Source of the DNA: Arthrobacter sp.
GTDB lineage: Bacteria > Actinomycetota > Actinomycetes > Actinomycetales > Micrococcaceae
Reading direction: 5' to 3'
NCBI GenBank assembly: GCA_031178585.1
Contig: JAPSIT010000047.1
Span: 1-12,249, forward strand
DNA: 12,249 bases
Shown one piece after another: positions 1 through 6,141 of this stretch. The notes under the pieces were generated by a model. It was given only the letters and a program-made list of their open reading frames with translations, ran no database searches and was not told the origin of the DNA. How positions within the stretch are numbered: the stretch's first letter is position 1; each line of letters starts with the position of its first letter. Made by a program: the position numbers and the translations under genes.

Positions 1-148
1 CGCTCTCTGGCCTCACCTCCGGGCTGCGGAACAGGTGATCGGTCAGGAGTTCCTGCAGGATGGGGATGTCCCACGTGTCCTCGATGAGCATGTTAACCAG
101 TGCTTCGGCCAGCCGGACCCCGTGCATATTGTCATGGTTGAACTGCAT
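1..148 (-). CDS. CGNR-type zinc finger regulator, N-terminal part (cut by window edge)
   Basis: Reading leftward from an ATG at 148, the frame stays open to the window edge and gives 49 residues. It begins MQFNHDNMHGVRLAEALVNM and continues with an acidic helix. A start with F-N-H-D-N followed by G-x-x-L-A-x-A-L-V-N is how actinobacterial CGNR zinc finger (ABATE domain) regulators usually begin. In that family a ligand-sensing N-terminal half precedes a C-terminal zinc-binding CGNR DNA-binding motif, which would lie outside this window. I see no clear Shine-Dalgarno sequence before the ATG, so the start rests on family resemblance. The gene is divergent from the MFS transporter at 232, with about 80 bp between them, an arrangement common for a regulator and the exporter it controls. 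Only the N-terminal part is visible, so the family call is moderate and the regulatory link is inferred. Confidence 0.6.
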   Translation of the reverse strand, partial: MQFNHDNMHGVRLAEALVNMLIEDTWDIPILQELLTDHLFRSPEVRPES

Positions 149-231
149 AAACCAATGACACCACAGTTGGAGGGTGCAGCCGCCACCCGGCAGCCGCAGC
201 CATGCGACTTGCCCTGAGGAGCCACCATCCC

Positions 232-1494
232 GTGACTGTAACAGTCCCCACGTCCCGGTCCGTTCAGCCGCGCATCGTCCGGACCCTGGCGACAGCCCAG
301 ATTTTCTCCGGCCTGGGCAATGGCTCCACGCTCGCGCTAGGTTCGATTCTGGCTGTGGACCTGGCCGGCTCGGAGGCCTGGGCGGGTTCCGTCAACACGG
401 CCCTTACCTTGGGCACAGCCGTTACAGCGATCCCGCTCTCCCAGCTGGCGCTGGCACGCGGCCGGCGTTTCGCGTTGACGACAGGGCTCGCAGCCGCGAT
501 CGGCGGCACCGCGCTGATGGTTGCCGCCGTCTCCACCCGGCTGTTCGTGCTCCTGCTGGCGGGGGCTTTGCTGGTTGGGATGGCGTCGGCCGTGAATCTG
601 CAGGCCCGCTTCGCCGTCACTGATCTGGCTGAGCCCGCCCGGCGCGGCCGGGACCTGTCCCTCGTGGTCTGGGCTATCACCCTAGGCGCTGTCGCCGGCC
701 CCAACATGGTCGGCCCCGGCGCCGCCTTGGCCGGGTGGCTGGGCATCCCGGCGGCGGCCGGGCCCTTCCTGATCTCCGCGGCAGGTATGGCCGTTGGGGC
801 AGGGATAGTCGCGGTGTTCTTGCGCCCTGACCCGCTGCTGACCCGCCGTGCACTTGACGGGAACAACCCCCAGCAGTCGGCACAACGCCAAGGTGCTGTG
901 CGCGCCGGATGGCAGATCGTCCGGCAAGGCCCCTCCACCCGCGCGGCAGTTCTCACGGTGGTGGCCGCCCACGCGGTGATGGTCGCTGTGATGTCGATGA
1001 CCCCACTGCACATGCAGCACCACGCAGGCCATGCGGCCGGGCATCCGGACACCGTCGCCCTGATCGGCCTCACGATCTCCTTGCATATCGCCGGGATGTA
1101 CGCGCTGTCACCGCTGATGGGCTGGCTCACCGACCGGCTCGGGGCCGTGACGACCGTGCTGATCGGCCTCGGAATGCTGATCATGGCCGTCGCACTGACC
1201 GGGTTGGCTCCGCAGCAGATGGGCGCGGTTACAGCCGGACTGATCCTGCTCGGGCTGGGCTGGTCGGCAACCACTGTTGCCGGATCCACCTTGCTTGTCG
1301 CATCCCTCACCCCGGCTCAGCGTGTACCTGTCCAGGGCTTTTCGGATGCAACCATGTCCCTGGCGGGGGCAGTGGGAAGTGCCGCTGCAGGACCCATTAT
1401 GGGTGCAGTCGGTTATTCCGGGATCAGCACCCTGGCCGTGGTGCTGATCGCTGCTGCCGCCGTCGCCCTGCTACCGCTGGCGCGGCATCGCTAG
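232..1494 (+). CDS. MFS family transporter
   Basis: This is a 420-residue membrane protein with about twelve hydrophobic stretches rich in Ala, Gly, Leu and Val, the usual size and pattern for a major facilitator superfamily permease. A motif-A-like loop ([14 protein letters not shown]) lies after the second hydrophobic stretch, and a second one ([12 protein letters not shown]) opens the C-terminal half. I chose GTG 232 because AGGAG lies ten bases upstream at 217-221. The in-frame ATG at 202 has no ribosome binding site and would add ten residues. The protein probably exports a small molecule across the cell membrane, but the substrate cannot be read from sequence. A His-rich loop ([12 protein letters not shown]) sits between two membrane segments near the middle. 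The divergent CGNR-type gene is a candidate regulator. The stop codon overlaps the stop of the convergent DUF1876 gene. Confidence 0.85.
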   Translation: MTVTVPTSRSVQPRIVRTLATAQIFSGLGNGSTLALGSILAVDLAGSEAWAGSVNTALTLGTAVTAIPLSQLALARGRRFALTTGLAAAIGGTALMVAAVSTRLFVLLLAGALLVGMASAVNLQARFAVTDLAEPARRGRDLSLVVWAITLGAVAGPNMVGPGAALAGWLGIPAAAGPFLISAAGMAVGAGIVAVFLRPDPLLTRRALDGNNPQQSAQRQGAVRAGWQIVRQGPSTRAAVLTVVAAHAVMVAVMSMTPLHMQHHAGHAAGHPDTVALIGLTISLHIAGMYALSPLMGWLTDRLGAVTTVLIGLGMLIMAVALTGLAPQQMGAVTAGLILLGLGWSATTVAGSTLLVASLTPAQRVPVQGFSDATMSLAGAVGSAAAGPIMGAVGYSGISTLAVVLIAAAAVALLPLARHR

Positions 1495-1757
1495 GAGCGC
1501 AGATGGGCCGGCTCTTTGGTCACTTTCTCGATGTCGGCCGCGGTAACCTCGATCAGCTGATGCGCCAGGTCCGCCAAGGCGCGGGCAGTCGCCAGCTCGT
1601 CACCGATCTCGGGGACATCGGAATCTGCCGGGTTCAGCCTGGCCATACCGACGCCGACCAGTTCAGACCGGTTCTCTACCTGCAGTCGCGCCGTTGCCCG
1701 TGTTTGGCTTTCATGTTCGTCGATGACGATGTTCACCGACCAGCTTTTCTCTTGCAT
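1491..1757 (-). CDS. DUF1876 domain-containing small protein
   Basis: This 88-residue acidic protein starts [17 protein letters not shown], continues with T-R-A-x-A-R-L, and has the core [20 protein letters not shown] followed by [16 protein letters not shown]. These are signatures of DUF1876, a small alpha/beta fold found across actinobacteria. The family includes M. tuberculosis Rv1738 and Rv2632c; Rv1738 is a strongly hypoxia-induced protein whose structure resembles ribosome hibernation factors. The ATG at 1757 is chosen over upstream in-frame starts because AGGAGG precedes it by eight bases. The gene is convergent with the MFS gene and overlaps it by four bases. It lies 108 bp downstream of the phosphoribosyltransferase-hydrolase gene on the same strand, with its own candidate promoter between them. 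The family call is firm; a role in dormancy or translation silencing is inferred from relatives. Confidence 0.88.
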   Translation of the reverse strand: MQEKSWSVNIVIDEHESQTRATARLQVENRSELVGVGMARLNPADSDVPEIGDELATARALADLAHQLIEVTAADIEKVTKEPAHLRS

Positions 1758-1784
1758 GATGGTCGCCTCCTCGATCCACTTTCC

Positions 1785-1813
1785 ACATTCTCCCCCTTGT
1801 GTCACCCCGTCAA
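1785..1813 (-). promoter_or_regulatory. Candidate promoter of the DUF1876 gene
   Basis: On the minus strand TTGACG (1813-1808) is a good -35 box. Seventeen bases later GAATGT (1790-1785) is a weak -10. Transcription would start about 22 bases before the ATG at 1757, leaving room for the AGGAGG site. The 11 bases TTGACGGGGTG (1813-1803) recur exactly at the -35 of the next gene upstream. Support comes from position and the shared block; the -10 is poor. Confidence 0.4.
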
Positions 1814-1833
1814 GGCCCGCAAACTTCCTTGAC
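1809..1833. promoter_or_regulatory. Perfect 7-bp inverted repeat overlapping the DUF1876 -35 box
   Basis: GTCAAGG (1809-1815) and CCTTGAC (1827-1833) are perfect complements separated by 11 bases. The left arm contains most of the -35 hexamer of the DUF1876 promoter candidate. No T-run follows on either strand, so a terminator is unlikely, and an operator for a dimeric regulator is the better reading. The motif resembles the arms of an HspR HAIR element only loosely, with different spacing. Confidence 0.4.
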
Positions 1834-1865
1834 CGTTCTACCTATGGCCGGGATGTACCGTGCCT

Positions 1866-3197
1866 TCAATCCTTAAGTCCGTTGCCGTTCTGCCGCGGCA
1901 ACAGGTACCTAGCAAACCAGTCCCGTGCCAGAATCGCCGCCTCCTCCAATGTGCCGGTTTCCTCAAAAAGATGCGTTGCTCCCTCGACAAGCTCCAGCCT
2001 GTTGGGGCAACGCAGGAGGGCTTGCGCCTCACGATTGAGTTCGAGGACTTTGTGATCCTCACTGCCGACGATCAGGAGTGTAGGGGCGCGGACAAGGGCC
2101 AGCCTCGCGCCGGCCAGATCGGGACGGCCACCCCGGGAAACGATTCCGCCGATTCGTTGTCCTTGTTCCGCCGCCGCCCACAACGCGGCACCGGCTCCGG
2201 TGCTCGCCCCGAAATACCCCACAGTGAATGGCGCCGCTCCCGGCCTGTTGCGAAGCCAGTTGCTCGCCGCGTTCAGCCGGTACGCCAGCAGTTCTATGTT
2301 GAAGACATTGGCGCGGTTCTGCTCCTCTGCCGGGCTGAGCAGGTCCAGCAATAATGTCCCCAGGCCTGCCCGCTGAAGTATCGAGGCGACGAACCGGTTA
2401 CGTGGACTGTTGCGGCCGCTGCCGCTTCCGTGGGCGAACACAACCACACCTTCAGCCTTGTCCGGAAGGCAGAGGTGTCCTTGGAGCGGCACGCTCTCCG
2501 CGTCGATCTGCACATCCTCATCGATTGCAGAGTTGATGGTGCCCAAAGATGGATCTTTCAGCCGCTCGGCAGCAGCGTCGAGCAGCCGCAGCACCTCGTC
2601 GTCGTGCGTCGGCGAGAAGTCACGGTAGTGGTAGCCGATGGCCGTCAGGCTCCCGGGCGTCGCAAGGCACACGACGTCGTCCGCTTCCGTCAGCGTGGAG
2701 AGGACCCGGGCAGAGGCGACAGGGACGGCGAGAATCACTCTCGCAGCTCCCAGCTTCCGTGCAATGCCGCATGCCACCCGGGCCGTTGACCCGGTGGCAA
2801 TCCCGTCGTCGACAATGACGGCGGTGCGGCCTTTCAGATCTATACGCTTCTGTCGGGTGCGGTATCGGGCAACTCGTTCATCCAGCAGAGCCTGCTCCCG
2901 CCGTTCAACAGCACGCAGCTCTTCCTGCCTGACCCTCGTGGCTGCCAGGACACGCTGGTCCAGTACGGATGCGTTGTCCTCCCCTACCGCTCCCATCGCC
3001 AGTTCGGGCTCAAACGGTACCCCCAGCTTTCGCACCACGATCACATCCAAAGGTGCCCCAAGGGCCTTCGCAACCTCGAATGCAACCGGAACCCCGCCGC
3101 GAGGCAGTCCAAGGACGACTGCATCCTGGCCACGGAGATACCCCAGACGCAGCCCCAACTGCCGTCCTGCATCAGCTCTGTCCTCAAAAATGCCCAT
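1866..3197 (-). CDS. Phosphoribosyltransferase fused to an alpha/beta hydrolase (dienelactone-hydrolase type)
   Basis: The protein has 443 residues and two domains. Residues 1-215 are a type I phosphoribosyltransferase fold: VVLGLPRGGVPVA near 27-39, RKLGVP near 56-61, and the PRPP-binding loop VIVDDGIATGST at 127-138. Residues 235-435 form an alpha/beta hydrolase: VVVFAHGSGSGR near 251-262, nucleophile Ser332 in the elbow G-A-S-T-G, and candidate acid Asp381 and His409 in G-A-T-H. The start begins directly with the family's F-x-D-R-x-x-A-G-R-x-L motif, although no Shine-Dalgarno sequence precedes it. This architecture is known in actinobacteria; Rv0571c of M. tuberculosis, a DosR-regulon gene, is to my knowledge of the same type. 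The substrate is unknown. The phosphoribosyltransferase half may act on a base or serve as a sensor. A candidate promoter lies about 150 bp upstream. Confidence 0.9.
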   Translation of the reverse strand: MGIFEDRADAGRQLGLRLGYLRGQDAVVLGLPRGGVPVAFEVAKALGAPLDVIVVRKLGVPFEPELAMGAVGEDNASVLDQRVLAATRVRQEELRAVERREQALLDERVARYRTRQKRIDLKGRTAVIVDDGIATGSTARVACGIARKLGAARVILAVPVASARVLSTLTEADDVVCLATPGSLTAIGYHYRDFSPTHDDEVLRLLDAAAERLKDPSLGTINSAIDEDVQIDAESVPLQGHLCLPDKAEGVVVFAHGSGSGRNSPRNRFVASILQRAGLGTLLLDLLSPAEEQNRANVFNIELLAYRLNAASNWLRNRPGAAPFTVGYFGASTGAGAALWAAAEQGQRIGGIVSRGGRPDLAGARLALVRAPTLLIVGSEDHKVLELNREAQALLRCPNRLELVEGATHLFEETGTLEEAAILARDWFARYLLPRQNGNGLKD

Positions 3198-3202
3198 CGC
3201 GC

Positions 3203-3224
3203 GACGTTTCGATCCGGGACGTTT
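3203..3224. repeat. Direct repeat GACGTTT just upstream of the phosphoribosyltransferase-hydrolase gene
   Basis: GACGTTT occurs at 3203-3209 and 3218-3224, a spacing of 15 bases, immediately upstream of the start codon at 3197. The 5' untranslated region here has no recognisable ribosome binding site. The repeat could be an operator or translation-control element, or chance. Confidence 0.3.
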
Positions 3225-3331
3225 TCATCGGAACAGCGGTCTTGGCCCTTCAGAACTCGGATCTTGAACCGGGAACAGGCACGCCGCCGCTTCCTCCTTC
3301 AACTATCTCTCACTGTTCGGCACCAATCGAG

Positions 3332-3346
3332 GCCCCCTTTGGGGGC
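3332..3346. other. Compact GC hairpin at the predicted 5' end of the phosphoribosyltransferase-hydrolase mRNA
   Basis: GCCCCC (3332-3337) and GGGGGC (3341-3346) pair perfectly around a three-base loop. No T-run follows on either strand, so it is not a typical intrinsic terminator. With the promoter at 3354-3381, the predicted transcript would begin at about 3347 and open with this hairpin. A 5' stabilising stem is therefore possible. Confidence 0.4.
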
Positions 3347-3353
3347 GGCAAGG

Positions 3354-3381
3354 TCTATACGGACATCACGCACCCCGTCAA
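3354..3381 (-). promoter_or_regulatory. Candidate promoter of the phosphoribosyltransferase-hydrolase gene
   Basis: On the minus strand TTGACG (3381-3376) and TATAGA (3359-3354) are separated by 16 bases, a good housekeeping-type match. The -35 block extends as TTGACGGGGTG (3381-3371), identical over 11 bases to the -35 region of the DUF1876 gene. The predicted start lies about 150 bases before the ATG at 3197, which implies a long leader. This is the only good promoter I see in the 295-bp gap 3198-3492. Confidence 0.5.
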
Positions 3382-3413
3382 CACCTCCGCGAACGAACAG
3401 CTCCCAGCGTTCC

Positions 3414-3440
3414 AATGGAATTCGGCCCTCAAGTTCCATT
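3414..3440. repeat. Perfect 7-bp inverted repeat upstream of the promoter
   Basis: AATGGAA (3414-3420) and TTCCATT (3434-3440) are perfect complements with a 13-base loop. They lie about 33 bases upstream of the -35 box at 3376-3381 and about 50 bases past the stop of the 3493-4113 gene. The element could be an operator. It could also be a weak stem ending that upstream gene, but it lacks a T-run. Confidence 0.35.
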
Positions 3441-3492
3441 CCCGCAGGCTAAAGCGCGGTTATCAGCCCCAAGGTCTCGCAAGCGCTCCAGC

Positions 3493-4113
3493 TCAGGAGA
3501 GCACGCGGTAAGTAACGTGTGTGACCAGTCTGGCTGCCCGCGCCTTCACTTGTTCGAGCTTCAGCGGCGGGACGCCCTCGAACAGCCGTGTGCCCGCGCC
3601 GAGCGTGAGCGGCGCAATGTGCAGCCGCAACTCGTCGATCAGGCCGGCGGCGAGGTACTGATTGACTGTGGTCGCGCCGCCCTGGACCGCGACATCGCCG
3701 TCGCCGGCAGCCGCACGTGCCTGTGCCAGTGCGGACTTGATTCCGTCGGTGACGAAGTGGTAGGTAGTGCCACCCTCCATCGGCTGCGGCTCGCGGGCGT
3801 GGTGCGTGAGCACGAAGACCGGGGCGTGGAACGGCGGATCGTCGCCCCACCAGCCGTTCCACGCCCGATTCCATTCACCACGGACCGGGCCGAACATGTT
3901 GCGCCCCATAATGAATGCCCTGGCGGCGGTCATCTGGTCGGTCTCGGCGCGGTTCTCCTCGGGGGTTTCGACCAACCACTCGTGCAGCTTGTTGCCCCAG
4001 CCGTCGCCGCCGTCATCGCCGAATGGGCGGTCCTCTGTCTGGTTGAGCCCGGCCGAGTACCCGTCAGCCGAGATCGTAATGTCGCAGATCACCCTGCCCA
4101 AGAGTTGGGTCAT
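3493..4113 (-). CDS. Dihydrofolate reductase family protein (RibD C-terminal domain)
   Basis: This 206-residue protein has the layout of stand-alone RibD C-terminal/dihydrofolate-reductase-like proteins. It starts with a beta strand (CDITISADGY, near 10-19), then MGRNMFGP (near 69-76) at the nucleotide-binding edge, then the C-terminal block VQGGATTVNQYLAAGLIDEL with L-x-L-G-A-G-T-R-L-F. These proteins probably bind NADPH and reduce an unidentified small substrate; they are not the housekeeping folate enzyme. The ATG at 4113 has a good ribosome binding site, GGAGG about eight bases upstream. It is divergent from a second member of the same family at 4566. No terminator is obvious after its stop, so some read-through into the phosphoribosyltransferase gene is possible. 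The family is clear; the substrate is unknown. Confidence 0.9.
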   Translation of the reverse strand: MTQLLGRVICDITISADGYSAGLNQTEDRPFGDDGGDGWGNKLHEWLVETPEENRAETDQMTAARAFIMGRNMFGPVRGEWNRAWNGWWGDDPPFHAPVFVLTHHAREPQPMEGGTTYHFVTDGIKSALAQARAAAGDGDVAVQGGATTVNQYLAAGLIDELRLHIAPLTLGAGTRLFEGVPPLKLEQVKARAARLVTHVTYRVLS

Positions 4114-4565
4114 GGCTCTTCCTCCCCGTAGCGACCTTCGCCGCCTCCGTGGTGGGCTTGCTATTAGGCATCAGCATAAACAGCCATGGCCAAACAAAAA
4201 ATGGCCTCGAAGGAGCCAAGGAAAAGTGAGATTTGAACGCAGCCACGGGCGACATGATCGGACCTTCGCGGTGTTCACGTCACGGGCGCAATAGAGTGCC
4301 TGTCATCCTGCTGGGTGCCAGCACACTTCTGGTTCTGAGGCCCCGTAGAGAAGGGGCAGCTGGAGATCGCTGCCGACGAGGCCCGTCCGCGGCTACTCTG
4401 GACGCATGGAGCCGACGACGGGGAACACAAGCACCAGGCAAAAAAGACCGGTTCTTTGAGGACTCCGCGTCCGCGCTCCTGTCCCGCGATGAAACGGCAG
4501 GACCTTTCCACGACAGCTGCCCCGGAATACCGTAATGCCTGATGACCCGAGTTTTGGAGGCCCCG
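4114..4565. other. Intergenic region without a convincing gene
   Basis: About 450 bp separate the two divergent RibD-like genes. Six-frame reading gives only short frames with no recognisable domain and no good ribosome binding sites. It contains a 5-bp inverted repeat (GGCCA at 4188-4192, TGGCC at 4202-4206) around an A-rich loop. A second short repeat (GGCCCC...GGGGC) lies near 4340. The stretch 4181-4230 is richer in A than its surroundings. Promoters for both flanking genes must lie here, but only a weak one is visible for the right-hand gene. The region may hold the remains of a lost gene. Confidence 0.5.
4505..4533 (+). promoter_or_regulatory. Weak candidate promoter of the second RibD-like gene
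   Basis: TTTCCA (4505-4510) and TACCGT (4528-4533) are separated by 17 bases, and a start near 4540 would give a leader of about 25 bases before the ATG at 4566. Neither hexamer is close to consensus, so this is suggestive only. Confidence 0.25.
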
Positions 4566-5117
4566 ATGCGCAAAGTAACCGCCGGACTGTTCCACTCCGT
4601 GGATGGTGTGGTGCAGGACCCGTTCAAGTTCCAGTTCGACAGCTTCGATGAGGACCTGGGAAAGGGACTGACCAAGATGATGAACACTGTGGACACTGTC
4701 GTTCTGGGGCGGGTCAGCTATCAGGAGTGGGCCGGGTACTGGCCAAACGCTTCGCAGGACGAGGACTTCGCCGCCTTCATCAACCCGGTGGAAAAGTTCG
4801 TCGCCTCCCGCACCCTCTCCCAGCCCTTAGAATGGGAAAATTCGCACCTGATCGAGGCCCCGCTGGAGGAGTTTGTCGCGGACCTTAAAGCGCGCGACGG
4901 CGGCGAGATCGCCGTGTGCGGCAGCATCTCTGTGGCGCGGCAACTGCTGTTCGCCGGAGTCCTGGATGAGCTGACCCTCATGACGCACCCCGTCGTGGCC
5001 GGCAGCGGACGGCGGCTCTTCGAGGACGGCGACCCGCTGACCAGGCTGGAACTGAAGGACCAGTACAGGACCAGCAAGGGCAACGTCGTCAGCACCTACA
5101 GCCTGCGCAACGGTTGA
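4566..5117 (+). CDS. Dihydrofolate reductase family protein (RibD C-terminal domain), second copy
   Basis: This 183-residue protein starts MRKVTAGLFHSVDGVVQDP, the usual opening of the short YwjB/YyaP-like group. TVVLGRVSYQEWAGYWP follows near 48-64, then AVCGSISVARQLLFAGVLDE and L-x-x-x-P-V-V-A-G-S-G-R-R-L-F. It likely binds NADPH and acts as a small-molecule reductase in the cytosol; the substrate cannot be told. The ATG at 4566 is preferred over the in-frame ATG at 4542 because GGAGG at 4556-4560 fits only the downstream start. It is only distantly similar to the neighbour at 3493-4113, sharing the C-terminal G-x-G-x-R-L-F block, so the pair looks like old paralogues or independent arrivals rather than a recent duplication. 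Confidence 0.9.
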   Translation: MRKVTAGLFHSVDGVVQDPFKFQFDSFDEDLGKGLTKMMNTVDTVVLGRVSYQEWAGYWPNASQDEDFAAFINPVEKFVASRTLSQPLEWENSHLIEAPLEEFVADLKARDGGEIAVCGSISVARQLLFAGVLDELTLMTHPVVAGSGRRLFEDGDPLTRLELKDQYRTSKGNVVSTYSLRNG

Positions 5118-5324
5118 AATTGAGGAAAAATCGCCTCTTGTCGTCCTGCAGTAGTCCGCTCTCCCACCGTGTTCGCGAAGCTTGTGGTGCGAAACCGCCG
5201 CGCACCCGTCCCTAAAGGTTCGGAACCGCCGTCGACATCGGCGTCGGCCGCGGCGTAGGCTGGCAGCATCGGCGCATGTGCCCGGTGACTCTTGCGTCGA
5301 TACTCAGTCGATAAAGGAGGAACA

Positions 5325-5765
5325 ATGAGTGCTGTACGTGAATTCATGACTACGGATGCGCAGTGTATTAGGGAGAACCAGTCCCTCACAGATGCCGCAC
5401 GGATGATGCTGGACCTGGACTGCGGATCGTTGCCGATCTGCGGTGACGACGGCAAGTTGACGGGCATGATCACTGACCGGGACATCGTACTCAAGTGCGT
5501 GGCCGTGGGCCGTGATCCACGCGAAATGATGGCCCGCGACCTCGCCACGGGCAGGCCCCACTGGATTGACGCCGATGCGAACGTTGATGCCGCCATCGAA
5601 ATGATGGAGAGGTACCAGGTGCGGCGGCTCCCGGTCATTGCCGACCACAAGTTGGTGGGCATCATCAGTCAGGGTGACATCGCGCGAAACTACTCGGAAG
5701 AGCGTGTGGGCGAACTGGTGGAGCACATCTCGGAACGCAAGCGGATGCAGTCGAGCAGCTCATAA
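5325..5765 (+). CDS. CBS domain-pair protein, Hrp1-like
   Basis: This 146-residue protein consists almost wholly of two CBS motifs. The first spans about 8-60, with SLPICGDDGKLTGMITDRDIV. The second spans about 72-127, with VRRLPVIADHKLVGIISQGDIAR. Such pairs usually fold as a flat dimer and often bind adenine nucleotides. The layout and wording closely match M. tuberculosis Rv2626c (Hrp1), a secreted or cytosolic DosR-regulon protein, particularly LPICGDD, TDRDIV and VRR-PVI. ATG 5325 is preceded by AGGAGG with ideal spacing, so the in-frame TTG at 5292 is rejected. It stands as a single gene 207 bp after the RibD-like gene, and a strong hairpin follows its stop by 25 bases. The family is firm; a stress or hypoxia role is inferred. 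Confidence 0.92.
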   Translation: MSAVREFMTTDAQCIRENQSLTDAARMMLDLDCGSLPICGDDGKLTGMITDRDIVLKCVAVGRDPREMMARDLATGRPHWIDADANVDAAIEMMERYQVRRLPVIADHKLVGIISQGDIARNYSEERVGELVEHISERKRMQSSSS

Positions 5766-5790
5766 AGACAAACCATTCATGAGCAAACAA

Positions 5791-5822
5791 GCGCCACGGA
5801 ATACTCTCCGTGGCGCTATTTC
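5791..5822. terminator. Bidirectional hairpin terminator
   Basis: GCGCCACGGA (5791-5800) and TCCGTGGCGC (5807-5816) form a perfect 10-bp stem with a six-base loop. On the plus strand TATTTC follows; on the minus strand TTGTTT follows. It lies 25 bp after the CBS gene stop and about 40 bp after the last minus-strand small ORF. It therefore fits as a shared terminator between convergent units. Confidence 0.85.
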
Positions 5823-5856
5823 GAAAAGTGAACCCCCGATTGTGGCAGGGGCGGAT

Positions 5857-6015
5857 TTACTCGCCGCTATAACGGGCAAGTGCTTCAGCGTAAACAGTGG
5901 CGGTCTCGTGGTCGCCCTTATCGGTGTATTTGGCGATGATGTTTGCCAGGTCGCGCCTGATGACCCAATGCGGGTCATAAGATTCGTGAGGACGGGGAAC
6001 GTAATCGTTCATCAT
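5857..6015 (-). CDS. Hypothetical small protein, 52 residues
   Basis: Reading leftward from an ATG-ATG pair at 6015/6012 gives 52 residues beginning MMNDYVPRPHESYDPHWVIR and ending in A-L-A-R-Y-S-G-E before TAA. The middle (DLANIIAKYTDKGDHETATVY) is compatible with helices, and the composition is that of an ordinary soluble protein. I recognise no domain. Its start lies three bases after the stop of the 40-residue ORF upstream, with the purine-rich AAGGGCTGAGAA before the ATG, so the two are probably translationally coupled. The frame ends about 40 bp before the bidirectional terminator, which supports a real transcript end. Codon use is somewhat less GC-biased than in the ole genes, hinting at a different origin. 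Confidence 0.55.
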   Translation of the reverse strand: MMNDYVPRPHESYDPHWVIRRDLANIIAKYTDKGDHETATVYAEALARYSGE

Positions 6016-6018
6016 TTC

Positions 6019-6141
6019 TCAGCCCTTTTCAGTGGTAGCGTCTTCGCGCTCGAGCAGGTAGCGCAGAAACGCAGCTTGATTGTCGATTTCCCGCTGCTTG
6101 CGCGGGGAAACCCAATCCAACAGATCCTTGTCTTCAGCCAT
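6019..6141 (-). CDS. Hypothetical small protein, 40 residues
   Basis: An ATG at 6141 opens a 40-residue frame beginning MAEDKDLLDWVSPRKQREID and ending E-R-E-D-A-T-T-E-K-G before TGA. It is highly charged and fits one or two short helices (the middle reads NQAAFLRYLLERED). No domain is recognised. The ribosome binding site is a G-rich stretch (AGGGGGTGAG) about five bases before the start. That stretch is part of a 15-bp sequence repeated 23 bp upstream, so the translation start region is duplicated. The next small ORF begins three bases after its stop. Tight packing of tiny ORFs is common in phage or plasmid accessory modules, but no integrase or att site is visible here. Confidence 0.5.
   Translation of the reverse strand: MAEDKDLLDWVSPRKQREIDNQAAFLRYLLEREDATTEKG

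Noticed and set aside
264..1310. Minus-strand open frame of 348 codons opposite the MFS gene
   Set aside because: Its content is Ala/Pro/Arg/Ser-rich with no motif, and the opposite strand encodes a clear membrane transporter with a good ribosome binding site.
3214..3233. Possible DosR box (GGGAC half-site) upstream of the phosphoribosyltransferase-hydrolase gene
   Set aside because: Only the GGGAC half matches; the second half of the palindrome is absent, so it does not meet the known consensus.
4064..4255. Minus-strand frame of 63 codons with a short hydrophobic stretch upstream of the 3493-4113 gene
   Set aside because: It has no ribosome binding site, overlaps the start of a well-supported gene in another frame, and shows no recognisable family.
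5205..5222. GTCCC-containing stretch upstream of the CBS gene as a DosR-type site
   Set aside because: The half-sites are in the wrong order and spacing for the known palindrome, and it lies more than 100 bp from the start codon without a clear promoter.
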